A DNA stretch of 64,000 nt from the NCBI GenBank assembly GCA_030848705.1, contig JAUIZM010000018.1:806001-870000 (forward strand). The letters are read 5' to 3'. The number at the start of each line of letters is the position of its first letter. The first letter of the stretch is position 1. Shown piece after piece: positions 49,658 to 59,684 of the stretch. This DNA comes from Heracleum sosnowskyi (lineage: Eukaryota; Streptophyta; Magnoliopsida; Apiales; Apiaceae). Position numbers and translations under genes: made by a program. Under the pieces are notes generated by a model, which saw only the letters and a program-made list of their open reading frames with translations, did no database searches and had not been told where the DNA came from.

Positions 49658-49670
49658 TATATAGTATAGA

Positions 49671-49806
49671 TAGATAGATAGATAGATAATAGATAATAGA
49701 CGATCTCTCTCGTATGTGACATATCCTATACATTTGCGAAATTTTTTCGCGAACTCTAAAAAAATAATATTTTTGACACTAGATTAATTCACGAAATTTA
49801 TAGTTA
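49671..49806. other. Spacer with GATA repeats
   Basis: GATA/ATAGATA tandem motifs at about 49,668-49,700, then AT-rich spacer. Confidence 0.6.
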
Positions 49807-50045
49807 ATATTCGTTACATCCCACTCATTTCTTTACAAATGAATTGGGTATGAAGGTTAAAAAAAATGTAATATAATAGAGATTAGTAAAAAAAGTGAGT
49901 AAAGTTACAATATCTTTGACATTTAATGTATAAAGTAAGTGTAGTGGATGAAATTAGTGAATATAGTTAATATTTATATTATAAAATATTATTATTTTTG
50001 ATTTTTTTTGAAATTTAAAGAAATGAATGAGACGAACTGAGTATA
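49807..50045. mobile_element. Stowaway-like MITE
   Basis: Left CGTTACATCCCACTCATTTC and reverse-complemented right CTCAGTTCGTCTCATTCATT are imperfect inverted repeats, ending next to TA. About 240 bases, non-coding. Confidence 0.5.
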
Positions 50046-50154
50046 TTATTGAAAAATGCTAGAGGTACAAAATTGATAAATTTTTTTTACAAAATACCAC
50101 ATATCATTGGTGATAACTCAATCAAATATTACAAACTCACTGCATTAACACCAA

Positions 50155-50560
50155 CTAGCTTTACATCCCATGCAAGGCACGTGCATGCTCTAGATATGTT
50201 ATAGTTGTTTGAGATTTGAATGCAGGCATGTGAACTATGATAGACATTGTGTTGTTAGCACGAGCTCTGTTGCACATTGTCATCTCTTGCCATGGCTGAG
50301 GACTATATGAACCCTGGTAGCTCATTTATTTTGCCATTTTTTCGTGAACAGAGGAAGTAGTTTCTGGTCTCTCCAACTGCACCAAATTTTCTCCTGAGTG
50401 TATCTCTTCTCCCTGATTTGTATGTTGGAGGTTCCTGAGCCCTGTGTCTTTTGTAATTTTTTTTTGTGGTGCAACAATCACTTCAAGAGAAGTAGAAACA
50501 ATAAAAGATGTCTCCAAGTCCTTGGGTTGTTGAACAAAATCCAAACACACCAGAATGGAT
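50155..50560 (-). mobile_element. 3' part of a third minus-strand Helitron of the 41,196 family
   Basis: On the - strand it ends with a degenerate GCACGTGCCTTGCATGGG stem-loop, ATGTAAAG, CTAG (50158-50155), then T. The next about 180 bases parallel 41,200-41,410 (GTTGTTTGAGATTTGAATGC, GGAAGTAGTTTCTGG). The right boundary is unknown. A short minus-strand frame here has no recognised family. Confidence 0.5.
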
Positions 50561-50965
50561 GATGTAATGTCCTCCAGCTTTGCATACTTTGAAAGAACTT
50601 CCTGCTACCAAGAAGACGAAAAAGTATGTGAAGTAAAAGAAGAAAAAGTATATGTTTGCTATTAATAATCTAACGTAACATCTTTTGAAAGCCCTGAATA
50701 TTTACCAAGTACGGAGCAGTTGGTTGGATTTATAGTATGTAGGTGTCTCATAGTACTTGCCTGGAGTATTCAATGTTCATGTAGTCTATCCAATCAGAAG
50801 TGCGTAGTTATATTCGTTGGCATGATATGTCCTGAAATTAATTGCTTTCGACAATTAAAATTCTTTAGAGTCCTTGTAATTTAGTGCAGGATATAAAAAA
50901 TATTTAGTTTATATACAATAACGAGAATATGATAAATTAGGAATAAGATAAATTAGTACAGTAAT
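50561..50965. other. Spacer before the Gypsy LTR, nothing recognised
   Basis: Possibly more Helitron sequence. No gene or clear repeat seen. Confidence 0.4.
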
Positions 50966-51725
50966 TGTTGCGAACATCAGGAAGTAGCAGTACCACCACA
51001 TATGACCCTGATATAGATAGAAAAGTAATTATAGAAATATAATTGCTGATTCTTTGGAAAGGCCAAGTATTTAAGGCCCAAAACCCAGATTATTTATTAA
51101 TTTCGTAATTAATAAATAGGGAAAATATACAGCTCATAAAAAGAGTCCAAAAATGGTAAATTCATCAAAGAAGGATCCAGAATCCCAATTAAAGGCAATT
51201 AATGAGTCATAGCCTTTATCAACAAGGAAACGAATTCTCCAGCAAGAAATACAATGTTTATCCATTATCAATAAGGAGACTTATTCGCTAAGACTCCTAA
51301 ACATACCATAAATACTAGGCTCTAGACGCCTATATAAGGACCCTGATCCTACAATCAGAACTACGTTTTGGGCACAGCTCCATACGTCACAACGCCTCGA
51401 AGGCGCAACAAGCCACAAAGGCACCCCTAGAACTACGTTTTAGACTTCATCCACGAATAAGGACATACAAGTCATCTACAACGTTTTAGACTTCATCCTC
51501 GAATAAGGACATACAAGTCACTACGTCCTTGGTGTGCCCCTGCCACCATAGCCCCGAGGGCAACACCAAGAACTACGTCTTTGGCTTGATTCTCAATAAC
51601 GAATTGAGATACGTAGGCATCTTGTGAGGACCGATTTAGTCTCGAAACACAAGTGCAGCCATTAAAGCTCGAAGCTCACCAAACCTTAGCATTAAATACA
51701 CAAGAACGTTTTTTATTCCACAACA
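50966..51725 (+). repeat. Tat-like Gypsy 5' LTR (760 bp)
   Basis: Starts TGTTGCGAACATC and ends TTTTTATTCCACAACA, giving TGTTG…CAACA inverted ends. A promoter-like TATATAAGG lies at about 51,331-51,340. Short direct repeats occur inside (ACGTTTTAGACTTCATCC with AAGGACATACAAGTCA, twice at about 51,430-51,520). A primer-binding site follows. The partner 3' LTR would lie right of the window. Confidence 0.75.
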
Positions 51726-51746
51726 TTTGGCGTCGTCTGTGGGAAG
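51726..51746 (+). other. Gypsy primer-binding site
   Basis: TTTGGCGTCGTCTGTGGG directly after the LTR end, the type of primer site seen in plant Tat-lineage elements (commonly TGGCGCCGTCTGTGGG). One base differs from that common form. I do not assign the tRNA. Confidence 0.65.
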
Positions 51747-51758
51747 ACAACATCAACC

Positions 51759-53900
51759 ATGGCAAACACACGAAGAACAACTCGCGATACTCCAGTTTCT
51801 GAGGAGCTTCCTATCACCTCTGGGGCTGATACTCACGGAAATCAACCGCCGCCAACTACTGGCACTGAAGGGGCGAATATCCCCACCAATACTCAAGGAC
51901 AGTAGATCCCAATTTCGGCTGAAGGGATGAATCCCCTGCAGATGGTCATTCATGGATCTAATCCACAAGAGACCGTTCACCAGCAACCAATCACGACCTC
52001 ACCGCTGCTTGCAAACGCACCACGTGGTCTCCAACTTCACACCACGGATCTCCCCCAATATGCTAATCAAACTCACGGCATGCCAACCTATGGTATGCCA
52101 CCTCGACCCCCGGCGGGTAGCAGTGGGACTAATCCCATCTACCATGAGGCCTATGTGCCCCCTTACATCCAAGGTCTTGGACTCCAAGTTAGGCAAACCC
52201 CTTTTCTAGACTACTCAGGTCCCTATACCGAGGATGAGAATTACTCAACAGGAGATGAGAGGGATGTTGCCCCAAGAAAGAGACGTTCCTCCCAAACCAA
52301 TCAAGAAACCACTAAGGAGAAAATTGCAGCCCATGAGGCAGAGACTGCGAGACTCAAGAAACTCCTTGCAGAAGAGGAGGCTGCCAAAGCTCAAGGCCGA
52401 TCAACTGGAAGGGTCCCGATAATCAACTTGGACCCAACACCAAGAAGGACTAAGAGGGCTGAAGCCCCAAGGGGTGATCCTAACGTTTTATTGCCCCTAG
52501 GAGATCCTGATGATCCTACACCACCGTTTACTCAAGATATCATGAAAGCCACCATATCCAGAAAATTCAAGATGCCGACGATCAAGGCTTATGATGGAAC
52601 GGGGGATCCCGCAAATTATGTAAGGACCTTCTCCAATGCACTGCTGTTGCAGCCAACCAATGATGCGGTTAAGTGCCGAGTGTTTCCACAAACCCTAGCA
52701 GGCATGGCACAACGTTGGTATAGCCGCTTGCCTCCCAATTCTATTGGGTCCTTCAAGGAATTGAGCAAGGCGTTCATCAACCAATTCGTAAGTGGGAGAG
52801 TGCACGAGAAAAGCTCTGCATCCCTCATGGTAATTCAGCAAGGAAAGAATGAAGCTTTGAGAGATTACATTAATCGATTCACTAGAGAGGCTCTAAAAGT
52901 CCCAGACTTGGAGGACAGAGTGGCTATGATAGCCCTACAGCAAGGAACTACAGATGATCACTTCAAGAGATCATTGGCAAAGCACCCGCCTGAGAGCATG
53001 TTAAAGCTCCAAGACAGAGCCGGCAAGTACATCAAGGCAGAAGAGAGTATGAGAAAGCATGAACCCACTACTGTTGGTAATGGGAACTCAAAGAAGAGGA
53101 AGGAAACCCAGAAATATGAGGTTAAGGAGAAATTTCCTAGAACGTCAAAGGGCTCTGATTCTCCACGAAAGAGAAATAATTTTGGGCCAAAATTTACAGA
53201 ATATGCAAGATTTAATACTCCCAGGAGTCAAATTCTGATGGAGATAGCCAAGGAAGAAGATCTCAAATGGCCAAAGCCAATGAGGGCTGACTTGTCCAAA
53301 CGGAACCAAAACCAATTTTGTCGGTTCCACAAAGAAGTTGGTCACAACACCGACGATTGTAGGCAACTGAAAGATGAGATTGAGTTTCTGATACGAAGAG
53401 GAAAACTCAGCAAATTTACCAAGGATGTTAATCAAGGAAGTCATAGGGGAAACTATGAAAGGAAGGATTATGACAGAAGGGACAACGACCAAGATCGTAA
53501 CCCTAAGCCCCGAGGGCCAGTCATCAATATGATATTTGGAGGACCAACTGTTGCTGAGTCCTCTCGAAACTCAAGAAAGGCTTATGCCCGAGAGGTAATG
53601 ACTGTGGTTGGAGTAGCACCGAAGCGTGCCAGAACAGAGGTGTCAATAGGTTTTGATGATTCTGACTTAGAAGGGGTGAAGTTCCCCCACGATGATCCTC
53701 TTGTCATAGTACCTGTGATAGGCAACTCTGAAACAAAGAGAGTCCTGGTTGACAATGGAGCTTCAGTGGATATCTTGTTCCACGATGCTTTTATCAAAAT
53801 GGGTTACACTGATTCTCAGTTGACGCCCTCGAATATGCCCATATATGGGTTCAATGGAGTGGAATCAAAGGTGGAAGGCACAATCCAACTCCCAATGTGA
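51759..53900 (+). pseudogene. Tat-like Gypsy gag and protease start, with premature stop
   Basis: The frame starts MANTRRTTRDTPVSEELPIT at 51,759, then an in-frame TAG at 51,903-51,905, and stays open from 51,927 to 53,900 (657 codons). Visible parts: an acidic/coiled region with EKIAAHEAETARLKKLLAEE; capsid-like KCRVFPQTLAGMAQRWYSRL, SFKELSKAFINQFVSGR and EALRDYINRFTREAL; a zinc-knuckle-like CRFHKEVGHNTDDC; and the aspartic protease motif VDNGASVDILF. The frame ends in mid-protease at a shift, and the rest continues in the next frame from 53,897. Confidence 0.85.
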
Positions 53901-56250
53901 CCATGGGACAAGGAACGAATACATCTACTCAAATGCTGAACTTCATAGTCATAAAGACAACTTCGACCTACAACGCGATCCTTGGAAGGACTGGCCTTCA
54001 TGCGTTTAAGGCCGTTGCCTCATCTTATCATCTGAAAATCAAGTTCCCCACGAGGAATGGGATTGGAGAAGAGAGGGGAGACCAAAAGATGGCTAGAAGT
54101 TGTTATGTAGCCGCGTTAAGGCCTGATGGAATCAGGGGGCAGGTTCTCCCCATTGAAGACATGAATACAAGCGACAATGAGGACAGAAGAGGGAAACCAT
54201 CCGAGGATTTGATCCCAATTCCCTTAGTCCCAGGTGAACCAGAGAAGGTGACTTACGTTGGGGCACTATTGCCCGAGCCATTGAAAGGCCAACTCATATC
54301 TTTTCTTCAAGAGAACAATGACGTTTTTGTTTGGACAGCGGCCAACATGCCAAGGATTGATCCCCAATTGATAACTCACAAATTGAATGTGGATCCTGAA
54401 AGGAAGACGGTGAAACCAAAGAAGAGAAGTTTTGCTCCAGAGAGGCTTGAAGCCATAAAACAAGAAGTTGAAAAGCTTTTGGAAGCCGGTTTCATTGAGG
54501 AAATTCAATTCCCAGAATGGTTGGCTAACCCGGTGATGGTCAAAAAAGCCAATGGGAAATGGAGGATGTGCGTCGACTTCACTGACTTGAATGATGCATG
54601 TCCTAAGGATTGTTTTCCCTTACCAAGGATTGATGCTCTAATAAATGCAACAGCTGGGCACGAGATGCTAAGTTTCATGGATGGCTTCAGCGGATACAAC
54701 CAAATCAAGATGCACAGAGATGACATCTCCAAGGGGCAACCTACCAAAGATTGGTGAACAAAATTTTTGAACACCTGATTGGAAAAATCATGGAGGTCTG
54801 TGTAGATGACATGCTAGTCAAGAGCCTCGATAAGGCCGATCACATTGAGCACCTCAGAGAGGCATTTGAAGTGCTAAGACACCACAAGATGATGTTAAAT
54901 CCAACTAAGTGTGCCTTTGGTGTAGGCTCGGGAAAGTTTTTAGGCCTGATGGTTTCCAAGAGAGGAATCGAGGCCAATCCCGACAAAATCAAAGCAATTT
55001 TAGACATGGAACCACCACGGACTATCAAGGAAGTCCAGAAATTAACTGGAAGAGTGGCAGCGTTGGGAAGATTCATCTCCAAGTCAGGAGAGAAGTGCTT
55101 ACCTTTCTTCAAAGCACTTAAGAATGTGAAAAATTTCGAATGGACATCTGAAAGCCAAGAGGCCTTTGAAGCCTTGAAGAAATACATGGCTGAGCCACCA
55201 CTATTGGCCAAACCAAAACCAGGAGAGGTTCTTTATCTATACTTGGCAGTATCCAATACTGCCCTCGGAGCTGTTTTGGTAAAAGAAGAGTTAAAGATTC
55301 AGAAACCCATCTACTATGTAAGTAAGATTCTACATGGCGCAGAAATAAACTACTCAACGATTGAGAAGTTTGCCTTAGCCTTAATAATGGCCTCAAGAAA
55401 GTTACGCCCGTACTTCCAGGCTCACAAAATAGAGGTCTTGACTGATCAACCTCTAAGAAACATCTTGCACAGCCCTCAAGTTAGTGGAAGGTTGATCAAA
55501 TGGGCTATTGAATTGGGCGAATTCGACATCAAGTATAAGCCTCGAACGGCCATAAAAGCTCAGGCACTCGCTGACTTCATGGTTGAATGCACCATTGACA
55601 ACCAAGAAGTCGGGGGGCAGGAAGTAATAGTGGAGGACGAGAAAGATCAAGAGATGGATTTCAAAGAATATTGGGTGCTCTATTTTGATGGAGCATCAAA
55701 AACAAAATCAAGTGGAGCCGGTTTAGTGCTACAAAGTCCTGATGGATTTCTCATAGAGTATGCACTAAAACTTAACTTCCCAACGACAAACAATGAGGCT
55801 GAGTATGAAGCTCTGATAGCTGGCTTAGGGCTGGCTGGAGCCTTGAGGGTCAAAACTCTGAAAGTATGTGGAGATTCGAGGCTAGTGGTTTCCCAAGTAA
55901 ATGGGGAATTTGAGGCCAGAGATGAAGTCATGGCCAAGTACTTAAAACTTGTCAAGGCCATCATGACTCAGTTCAACGAATGCTATGTGGAGCACATTCC
56001 AAGGGAAGAAAACATGAAGGCTGATGCCTTGTCTAAGTTTGATTCTTCTGAAATTGAAAACTATGCAGGGAGTGTATACTTCCAAGTCTTGAAGACCCCA
56101 AGCATCAACGGAAAGTTGGTAGCACCCATTGATGTTGCTAGTTGTTGGATGGATCCCATCAAAGCTCATCTGGAAACTGGGTGGCTACCCAACGACACTT
56201 CAGAAGCAAGAAAGCTATATGTGAGAGCACTAAGGTATGCCCTGATTTAG
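53897..56250 (+). pseudogene. Tat-like Gypsy pol: protease end, RT, two RNase H domains; broken
   Basis: Frame 1 (to 54,757): protease C-terminus (YNAILGRTGLHAFKAVAS), then RT (LLEAGFIEEIQFPEWLANPV, KWRMCVDFTDLNDACPKD, LSFMDGFSGYNQIKMH). At about 54,735 a deletion of roughly a hundred bases removes the RT segment before GATYQRLVN and shifts the frame. Frame 2 (54,751-56,250): the RT catalytic box is CVDD, then the RT thumb, a first RNase H (ALGAVLVKEE, EVLTDQPLRNIL) and a second, archaeal-type RNase H (YFDGASKTKSSGAGLVLQS, NNEAEYEALIAGL), ending at an in-frame TAG (56,248). Dual RNase H domains indicate the Tat lineage. Not functional. Confidence 0.87.
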
Positions 56251-57002
56251 GGAATTCTATACAAGAAGTCTTTCATCATTCCTTATCTAAAATGCTTGAG
56301 ACCCCAAGAGGCAGAATTAGCCCTAAAGGAAGTACATGAAGGAATTTGTGGGCAACACTTGGGGGGCAGAGCCCTTGCCCATAAAATCACCCGTCTAGGT
56401 TTCTATTGGCCAAGCATACTTGCTGATGCTAAAAGCTACGTGAAGAAATGTGAACGGTGCCAGAAACATGCACCAGTGGTCAAGCAACCACCAGAGATGT
56501 TGACATCCATAAATTCACCAATTCCATTTGCCATGTGGGGGATGGATATACTTGGGACATTTCCGATGGCAAGTGCTCAAAGGAAGTTCTTGATAGTGGC
56601 AATCGACTACTTCACCAAGTGGATTGAGGCTAAACCTTTAGCCAAGATAACCACAAAACAAGTGATGCACTTCTTCTGGGAGAATGTGATATGCAGATAC
56701 GGGATTCCACGTATCTTAGTCACGGACAATGGAACTCAATTTAACAACGATGAGTTCAAGAAGTATTGTGAAGAGAATGATATCCAATTGCGCTTCACTT
56801 CTGTTGCCCATCCTCAAGCAAATGGGCAAGCTGAGGTTGCAAATCGAATTATCCTAGATGGACTGAAGAAAAGAGTTGAACGCTCCGGAAACACTTGGGT
56901 AGACGAATTGTTCCTCATACTTTGGGCATATCGTACTACTTGCAAAGTCACCACTGGAGCCACTACGTTTCTGTTAGCATATGGGGCAGAGGCAGTGGTT
57001 CC
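56251..57002 (+). pseudogene. Tat-like Gypsy integrase, interrupted by Athila-like element
   Basis: Continues in the same frame after the TAG at 56,248. The HHCC zinc finger is HEGICGQHLGG…CERCQKHA. The catalytic core shows WGMDILGTFPMA (Asp), LVTDNGTQFNNDEF (Asp) and SVAHPQANGQAEVANRI (Glu), then AYRTTCKVTTGATTFLLAYG. The frame is cut after GAEAVVPV at 57,002 by the TG start of an inserted LTR. The rest of the integrase and the 3' LTR must lie beyond 64,000. Confidence 0.87.
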
Positions 57003-58429
57003 TGTTCACACAAAAACACGCAAGCGCACGTGGTCACAAGTAGTATATAGATAAATCAAGTTCGATCCCACAAGGACTGGTTCAGGTTGTAATAGTCTGT
57101 ACTTATGCACCAATGTTTGGTTATTACTCACTGCTAAGACAAGTATCAAATTGGTGTTTTGATTAACTACTAATTAGATCTTAACAAGTCTATAATTAAC
57201 TGAAAGAATTACTAGTGAATTGCTGATAGGAATAGGCATGGGATCCTAACATCATTAAATATTTCATCTAGAGTCTCTTGTTCTTAGTCTCTGTATGTGA
57301 CAGTTGTGACAACTAACCAGATAACACGAATTTAGTACACGCTACCTTTCAGTATACGTATACCATACCACTTAAACATCCACAGATAGATAGAAGTTAA
57401 ATGGACACCAGATATGCTTAGTCCCTATATGTCTATAGAGATTGAAAACATAGTGGTTGAATGAGCAGGTTATCTATTCAGATTACATAAGGTAGATGAA
57501 ATGGTTAAAATCACCCACAAATTATGCATGATAATCATACATAAACTTATGCTAGCATGGCAAGTTCTAAATCCCTAAATCCACTTTCGCAATCAATAAG
57601 AATTAACAAACAATCATGAATGTTAGCTACGCATCCACAATGAATAAGCACAACCATGATAGGAAATCAATTCGCCACCACACACAGAGTATATAAAACA
57701 ATTAACCACTAAACTCCATAAGAACTCTGTTAGAATCCCACGATAACGATTAGTTCATAAATGAACCGTTCATCATCGCAGGTTCTAATGAAAACATGAT
57801 ATAAAAACTAGGTCTTGAATTGATAATTGCAAATCAAATAGTATCAAAAATAACAATGTTTAGAAAACTAGAAAGAAGAATCCAAGTATTGCTTAATTGA
57901 GAGAAATACAAAGAAAAATGTAATCCTCCTCTCCAATCTAAGTCTCTATGCTCTTCCGTATTATTCCTCTACCCCTCTGGAAATTAGGGTTCTCCCCTTA
58001 GAAAACACCCACCAGAAATGACAAAGGCCCAAAACATGACCCGCTACCACTCTAAGCCCACAAAACAAGATAACAGAATTTCCACCAGACGGGGACGCGC
58101 GGCCGCGCGCTAGCAAGCGCGGGCGCGCCTGAATTCCTGCCAATGGACGCGCGGGCGCGCGGTGTAAGGCGCGGGCGCGCCTGGCTCTCTGCCAAGATTC
58201 CTGCTTTTCTGATTATTAGCTAACTTCCTTGCCAATTGCTCGCCTCCAACATCACTCAACTCCTGGAGCAAAAACCACCATTTTAAAGCACGATGACCAC
58301 CACTTGATCCCATTTAGCTTATCTGCACATAAACACTAAAACTCATCATAACATCACACACTTGAGGCCAAAACAACCAATTTAAGCTGATTTTAATGTG
58401 TTCCAAGTAGATATAAAACCGACTTATCA
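57003..58429 (-). repeat. Athila-like Gypsy 3' LTR (1,427 bp)
   Basis: In element orientation it starts TGATAAGTCGGTTTTATATC (58,429) and ends TTTTTGTGTGAACA (57,003). Its last 358 bases reappear at 63,643-64,000 with about five substitutions. A polypurine tract lies just upstream. A GC-rich repeat block lies at 58,094-58,182. Confidence 0.88.
58094..58182. repeat. GCGCGGGCGCGC block in LTR
   Basis: Four imperfect copies of a GC-only 10-14-base word (GCGCGGGCGCGCC and variants), spaced by TGAATTCCTGCCAATGGA-like linkers, in an otherwise AT-rich LTR. The same word is repeated in the coding region at 61,990-62,081. Confidence 0.85.
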
Positions 58430-58445
58430 CACCCCCAAACTTAAA
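58430..58445 (-). other. Polypurine tract of Athila-like element
   Basis: On the - strand AGTTTAAGTTTGGGGGTG lies directly before the LTR start TGATAAG, the expected position of the plus-strand primer for reverse transcription. Confidence 0.75.
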
Positions 58446-59684
58446 CTGATGCTTGTCCTCAAGCATAAACAGACTCAATATAAAACTAATGCAATGCATG
58501 AATGCAACTAATATGATAATGCAAGCGATCCCCTCAACCTAACCATAATCCATGAATGAGCCAACATCTCACAGAATGCAATCTTCCAAACAGAGTTCAA
58601 CCAAACTCCCTTTGATCAACCATACAAACACAAGAACGTGTGCGTGTGCAATGCTCACCAATATACTCCCAAACCAAATCAAGACCATACCTATTCTTAG
58701 CTAAAACAACCACAAGTTTATAAACAGAATGAACGCTAGACACAAGAACCCTTAGGATACACCTCCATAGTCCACTTGAGTTAGACAGAAATTCATGCTT
58801 TATTACACAAAAACCACTATACACAACACATATGCTTATTTGACCGTGCAATGAATGAGACCTCGAAAGGATTTTGCAATAATACCCATTTAACGAGCTT
58901 TAGGTCAGTGGATCCCAGACCGGAAAAATCTTAGGTCACTAGGCACAAAGTCCCCAAAGAACTTACTTGCTCGAGTACTAAAGAACTCACCCTGATCAAT
59001 TATGCATAACACACTTAACACAACTCTTTTTTTTTTCTTTTTTTTTTTTTTTTTTTTTTCTTTCTTTTCGGAATGAGTGCATTTGCCTTTTTCTCATCCA
59101 CCCTAGACTACTCATTTTTTACCAATGAGCCGGCTACTAGCCATTTGACGCCTAGCCTTTATTGACAACTAGCATGAAATCCCTGGTTTCTCCCAAACTT
59201 ATACTTAAGTGCACCTACATTTTCAAGAACCTAGCAAAAATTCTAGACATAAACAAGTAGTTAAATTCTAACACCCAAACAAGCATGGTCTGATCAGATT
59301 CAAAAGCAACCAATGAGACTTATGAAAAAGAATTGTTCCTATGCATGCAAACCAACCCTTAGGAGCTTAATCAGCCCTCTATTCATCACAACTACACTCC
59401 AATCAACATCGACTCACCATAGAACAGTCAAATCTTAAGGGATCATGAAATATGCTATGCATAAGCAACTACATGAACTCACATGCTAGATAAACTATGC
59501 AACAGAATGCTCTATATGACATATATATGCAAGGATATGAATGAATTAAATAAATATGCAATGTGAAACCTATATGAATCCTACATGAGACACACTAACA
59601 CTACTATTCCTTGACTACCACCCCCAAACTTACAATATTCAATGTCCTCATTGAAGGTAATAACAAGGAAAGTGCAGATAATAC
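58446..59684 (-). other. Non-coding 3' region of Athila-like element
   Basis: About 1.2 kb between the last open frame and the polypurine tract, with a long T/A homopolymer tract (about 59,028-59,066). Athila-lineage elements often have a long 3' spacer here, sometimes with an envelope-like frame. I see none. Confidence 0.6.

Larger units (their letters stand above)
45264..49670 (-). mobile_element. Composite minus-strand Helitron with nested insertions
   Basis: On the - strand the 5' end is host A, then TCTATACTATATA (49,670). The 3' end is CCCGTGC-CTT-GCACGGG, CTGTTACG, then CTAG (45267-45264) and T. The 5' terminus is split by a later plus-strand Helitron (48,695-49,657); closing that gap gives TACTATATATAATAGG next to CCAACACAAGGGC, which matches the inverted copy at 46,031. 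Also inside: an inverted copy of the 5' region (46,025-46,720), a SINE, a hAT MITE and a local duplication. No transposition gene remains. Confidence 0.5.

Noticed and set aside
32640..50175. Repeated CCCGTGC-loop-GCACGGG palindromes resembling a CRISPR-like or regulatory repeat series
   Set aside because: They are widely and irregularly spaced and most are followed by 6-10 bases and CTRR-T. They are Helitron 3' hairpins in a plant genome, not an array with spacers.
51727..51930. Frame starting MASSVGRQ as gag start
   Set aside because: It overlaps the primer-binding site in a different frame from gag. The ATG at 51,759 is in the gag frame and gives a typical leader.
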